This document shows positions 62,804 through 64,000 of a stretch of 64,000 nt of DNA, one piece after another. A program made the position numbers and the translations under genes. The stretch lies in assembly GCF_021729865.1 (NCBI RefSeq), contig NZ_CP063400.1:186001-250000 (forward strand), given 5' to 3'. The DNA is from Hydrogenophaga sp. SL48 (GTDB lineage: Bacteria; Pseudomonadota; Gammaproteobacteria; Burkholderiales; Burkholderiaceae_C). A model generated the notes under the pieces. It was not told the origin of the DNA. It did not search any database and saw nothing but the letters and a program-made list of their open reading frames with translations. The number at the start of each line of letters is the position of its first letter. Position 1 is the first letter of the stretch.

Positions 62804-63724
62804 ATGAAAAAATCTCTGATTGCTCTTGCCGTTCTGGCTTCGGTGGCCGGTGTGGCCCAAGCCCAATCCTCTGTCAGCGTGTACGGTGTCGTTGACGCCG
62901 TTCTGCACAAAGACAAGGGCGTTCCCGCCAAGCTGACTTCGGGTGGCGTGAGCGGAAGCCGTCTGGGCTTCAAGGGCACGGAAGATCTGGGTGGCGGCCT
63001 GAAGGCCAACTTCCTGTTGGAGCATGGCTTCAACGTGGACACGGGCACCCAGCGCACCGCTGGTTCTTCTTTCGACCGTCAAGCCTACGTGGGCCTCGGT
63101 GGTGGTTTCGGTGAAGTGAAGCTGGGCAAGATGTGGTCTGCCTACGACGACATTTCTGGCGCCACCAACCCCGTGTTTGACTCGGTGTTGTCGGTTGAGA
63201 ACAGCATCTGGGCCAGCACCGGCTACGTGAGCAACCCTTCGAACGGCATCTACTACGCATCGCCCTCTTTCGGTGGTGTGAGCGGCGCGTTGAGCACGAA
63301 CCTGAAAGAAGGCTCGGGCAACCAGTCCAATGCTTTCCACGTCAAGTACGAAGGCGGCCCGGTTTACGCTGGTGTGGCTTACCAAGTCGACAAGACCGCT
63401 GGTGGCGACACCAAGTTCACCCGCGTGAACGGTTCCTACGATCTGGGTGTTGCCAAGCTGCTGGCTGGTTACGGTAACGTCAAGGCCGGTAGCGCCAAGA
63501 CCACCGACCTGTCCTTCGGTGCCGACATTCCTCTGGGCTCCAGCCTGACGCTGTCGACTGGCTATGCCTCCTCGAAGCTTGACGGTGCTGAGCGCGCTTC
63601 CGGCCTGAGCCTGGGCGTTGCTTACTCCCTGTCCAAGCGCACCACCGTGTACGGCGGTTTCCTGGACACGAAGAACGCTGGCCCTGACACCCGTTACGGC
63701 TTCGGTCTGAAGCACACGTTCTGA
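62804..63724 (+). CDS. General porin, second paralogue
   Basis: 306 residues. Signal peptide MKKSLIALAVLASVAGVAQA, mature SSVSVYGVVDAVLHKD, then GSRLGFKGTEDLGGGLKANF. C-terminal GFGLKHTF with terminal phenylalanine. Shorter extracellular loops than the first porin and clearly diverged, so the pair is an old duplication. An inverted repeat at about 62664-62689 lies upstream. It has its own terminator. Confidence 0.96.
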   Translation: MKKSLIALAVLASVAGVAQAQSSVSVYGVVDAVLHKDKGVPAKLTSGGVSGSRLGFKGTEDLGGGLKANFLLEHGFNVDTGTQRTAGSSFDRQAYVGLGGGFGEVKLGKMWSAYDDISGATNPVFDSVLSVENSIWASTGYVSNPSNGIYYASPSFGGVSGALSTNLKEGSGNQSNAFHVKYEGGPVYAGVAYQVDKTAGGDTKFTRVNGSYDLGVAKLLAGYGNVKAGSAKTTDLSFGADIPLGSSLTLSTGYASSKLDGAERASGLSLGVAYSLSKRTTVYGGFLDTKNAGPDTRYGFGLKHTF

Positions 63725-63759
63725 TGAAGGCGGCCTTGGCCGCTTGAATCCAGAATTGA

Positions 63760-63794
63760 AAAAGCCACTTGGCAATGCCAAGTGGCTTTTTTTA
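63760..63794. terminator. Terminator after second porin
   Basis: Stem GCCACTTGGC with GCCAAGTGGC (63764-63773 with 63777-63786) flanked by AAAA and a seven-base T run. Also serves the convergent gene at the right edge. Confidence 0.93.
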
Positions 63795-63809
63795 TGGCGG
63801 TGCTGTCCG

Positions 63810-64000
63810 TTACTGTTTGGGTGTCGGTGCTGCGGCGGGTTTGAGGGATTTCTCCATGGGCGCTGCTGCCTTGGTGGAGACCACTGGTTTGAAGGCCTCA
63901 CCGTTGACCGTCAGTCCCTCGGAAGACAGTTTGGCTGCACGCTTTTCCCCGATGCCTGGCATGCGCTCGATCAGGTCCGACCAGTCCTTGAACTTGCCCG
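63810..64000 (-). CDS. C-terminal part of helix-hairpin-helix (ComEA-like) protein, cut by right edge
   Basis: The minus-strand frame runs from the edge to a TAA at 63810-63812, giving 63 residues. It reads FKDWSDLIERMPGIGEKRAA, then KLSSEGLTVNG, a helix-hairpin-helix motif with G-I-G, followed by a Lys/Ala/Pro tail. This is the C-terminal part of ComEA-type proteins of Burkholderiales (DNA-binding, periplasmic). The N-terminus with the signal peptide is beyond the window. Confidence 0.75.
   Translation of the reverse strand, partial: GKFKDWSDLIERMPGIGEKRAAKLSSEGLTVNGEAFKPVVSTKAAAPMEKSLKPAAAPTPKQ

Overview
The window is a high-GC, gene-dense chromosomal segment of a motile betaproteobacterium. 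FlhB/FlhA/FlhF/FliA order, a complete flgMN-flgA/flgBCDEFGHIJKL locus, the Neisseria/Bordetella-type porins, the general secretion operon layout and the GC-rich interspersed repeats together point to Burkholderiales, most likely family Comamonadaceae (Hydrogenophaga/Acidovorax-like). The genus is inference. No rRNA, tRNA, CRISPR array or insertion sequence was seen, and no gene-free stretch reaches 300 bases (the largest is 61286-61554).

Region 1 (1-25144, motility). A left-truncated TPR protein of the chemotaxis-linked type precedes flhB-flhA-flhF, a degenerate FlhG-like protein and fliA. Directly after fliA comes a three-gene cassette: a LicD/fukutin-type transferase, a fused IspD-like cytidylyltransferase/short-chain dehydrogenase (architecture of CDP-ribitol synthases) and a zinc-ribbon methyltransferase. 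It looks like a dedicated polyol-phosphate decoration system embedded in the flagellar regulon. On the minus strand follow flgN, flgM (with a clear sigma-28 promoter) and flgA. On the plus strand follow flgB to flgL and an HDOD signalling protein.

Region 2 (25235-35000, mixed metabolism and envelope). queC, two lipoproteins, a DUF1493 protein coupled to a beta-lactamase-fold hydrolase, an isochorismatase-like hydrolase, a LysE exporter, a VOC protein, a methyltransferase, an MFS exporter and an SbmA/YddA-type ABC exporter.

Region 3 (35131-41469, minus strand). A tightly overlapping six-gene operon: two methyltransferases, an HpcH/HpaI-type aldolase, an SDR epimerase with an altered active site, a family 2 glycosyltransferase and a large polytopic membrane protein. 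It looks like a surface glycan/lipid-linked modification operon of unknown product.

Region 4 (41556-54603). A cN-I nucleotidase, then a type II secretion operon gspG-H-I-J-K-L-M-N-D-E-F on the minus strand with gspC divergent. A GC-rich palindromic repeat family has invaded this operon. In gspJ a threefold 81-bp tandem repeat lies inside the reading frame and gives the pseudopilin a 93-residue pre-leader; gspK also carries repeat-derived leader sequence.

Region 5 (54641-64000). A DUF294/CBS/cyclic-nucleotide-binding protein coupled to a DnaQ-like exonuclease, cobT, ilvA with an unusual promoter-plus-terminator leader, an OsmC-like protein, coq7, two tandem porins each followed by a strong terminator, and the 3' end of a helix-hairpin-helix (ComEA-like) gene cut by the right edge.
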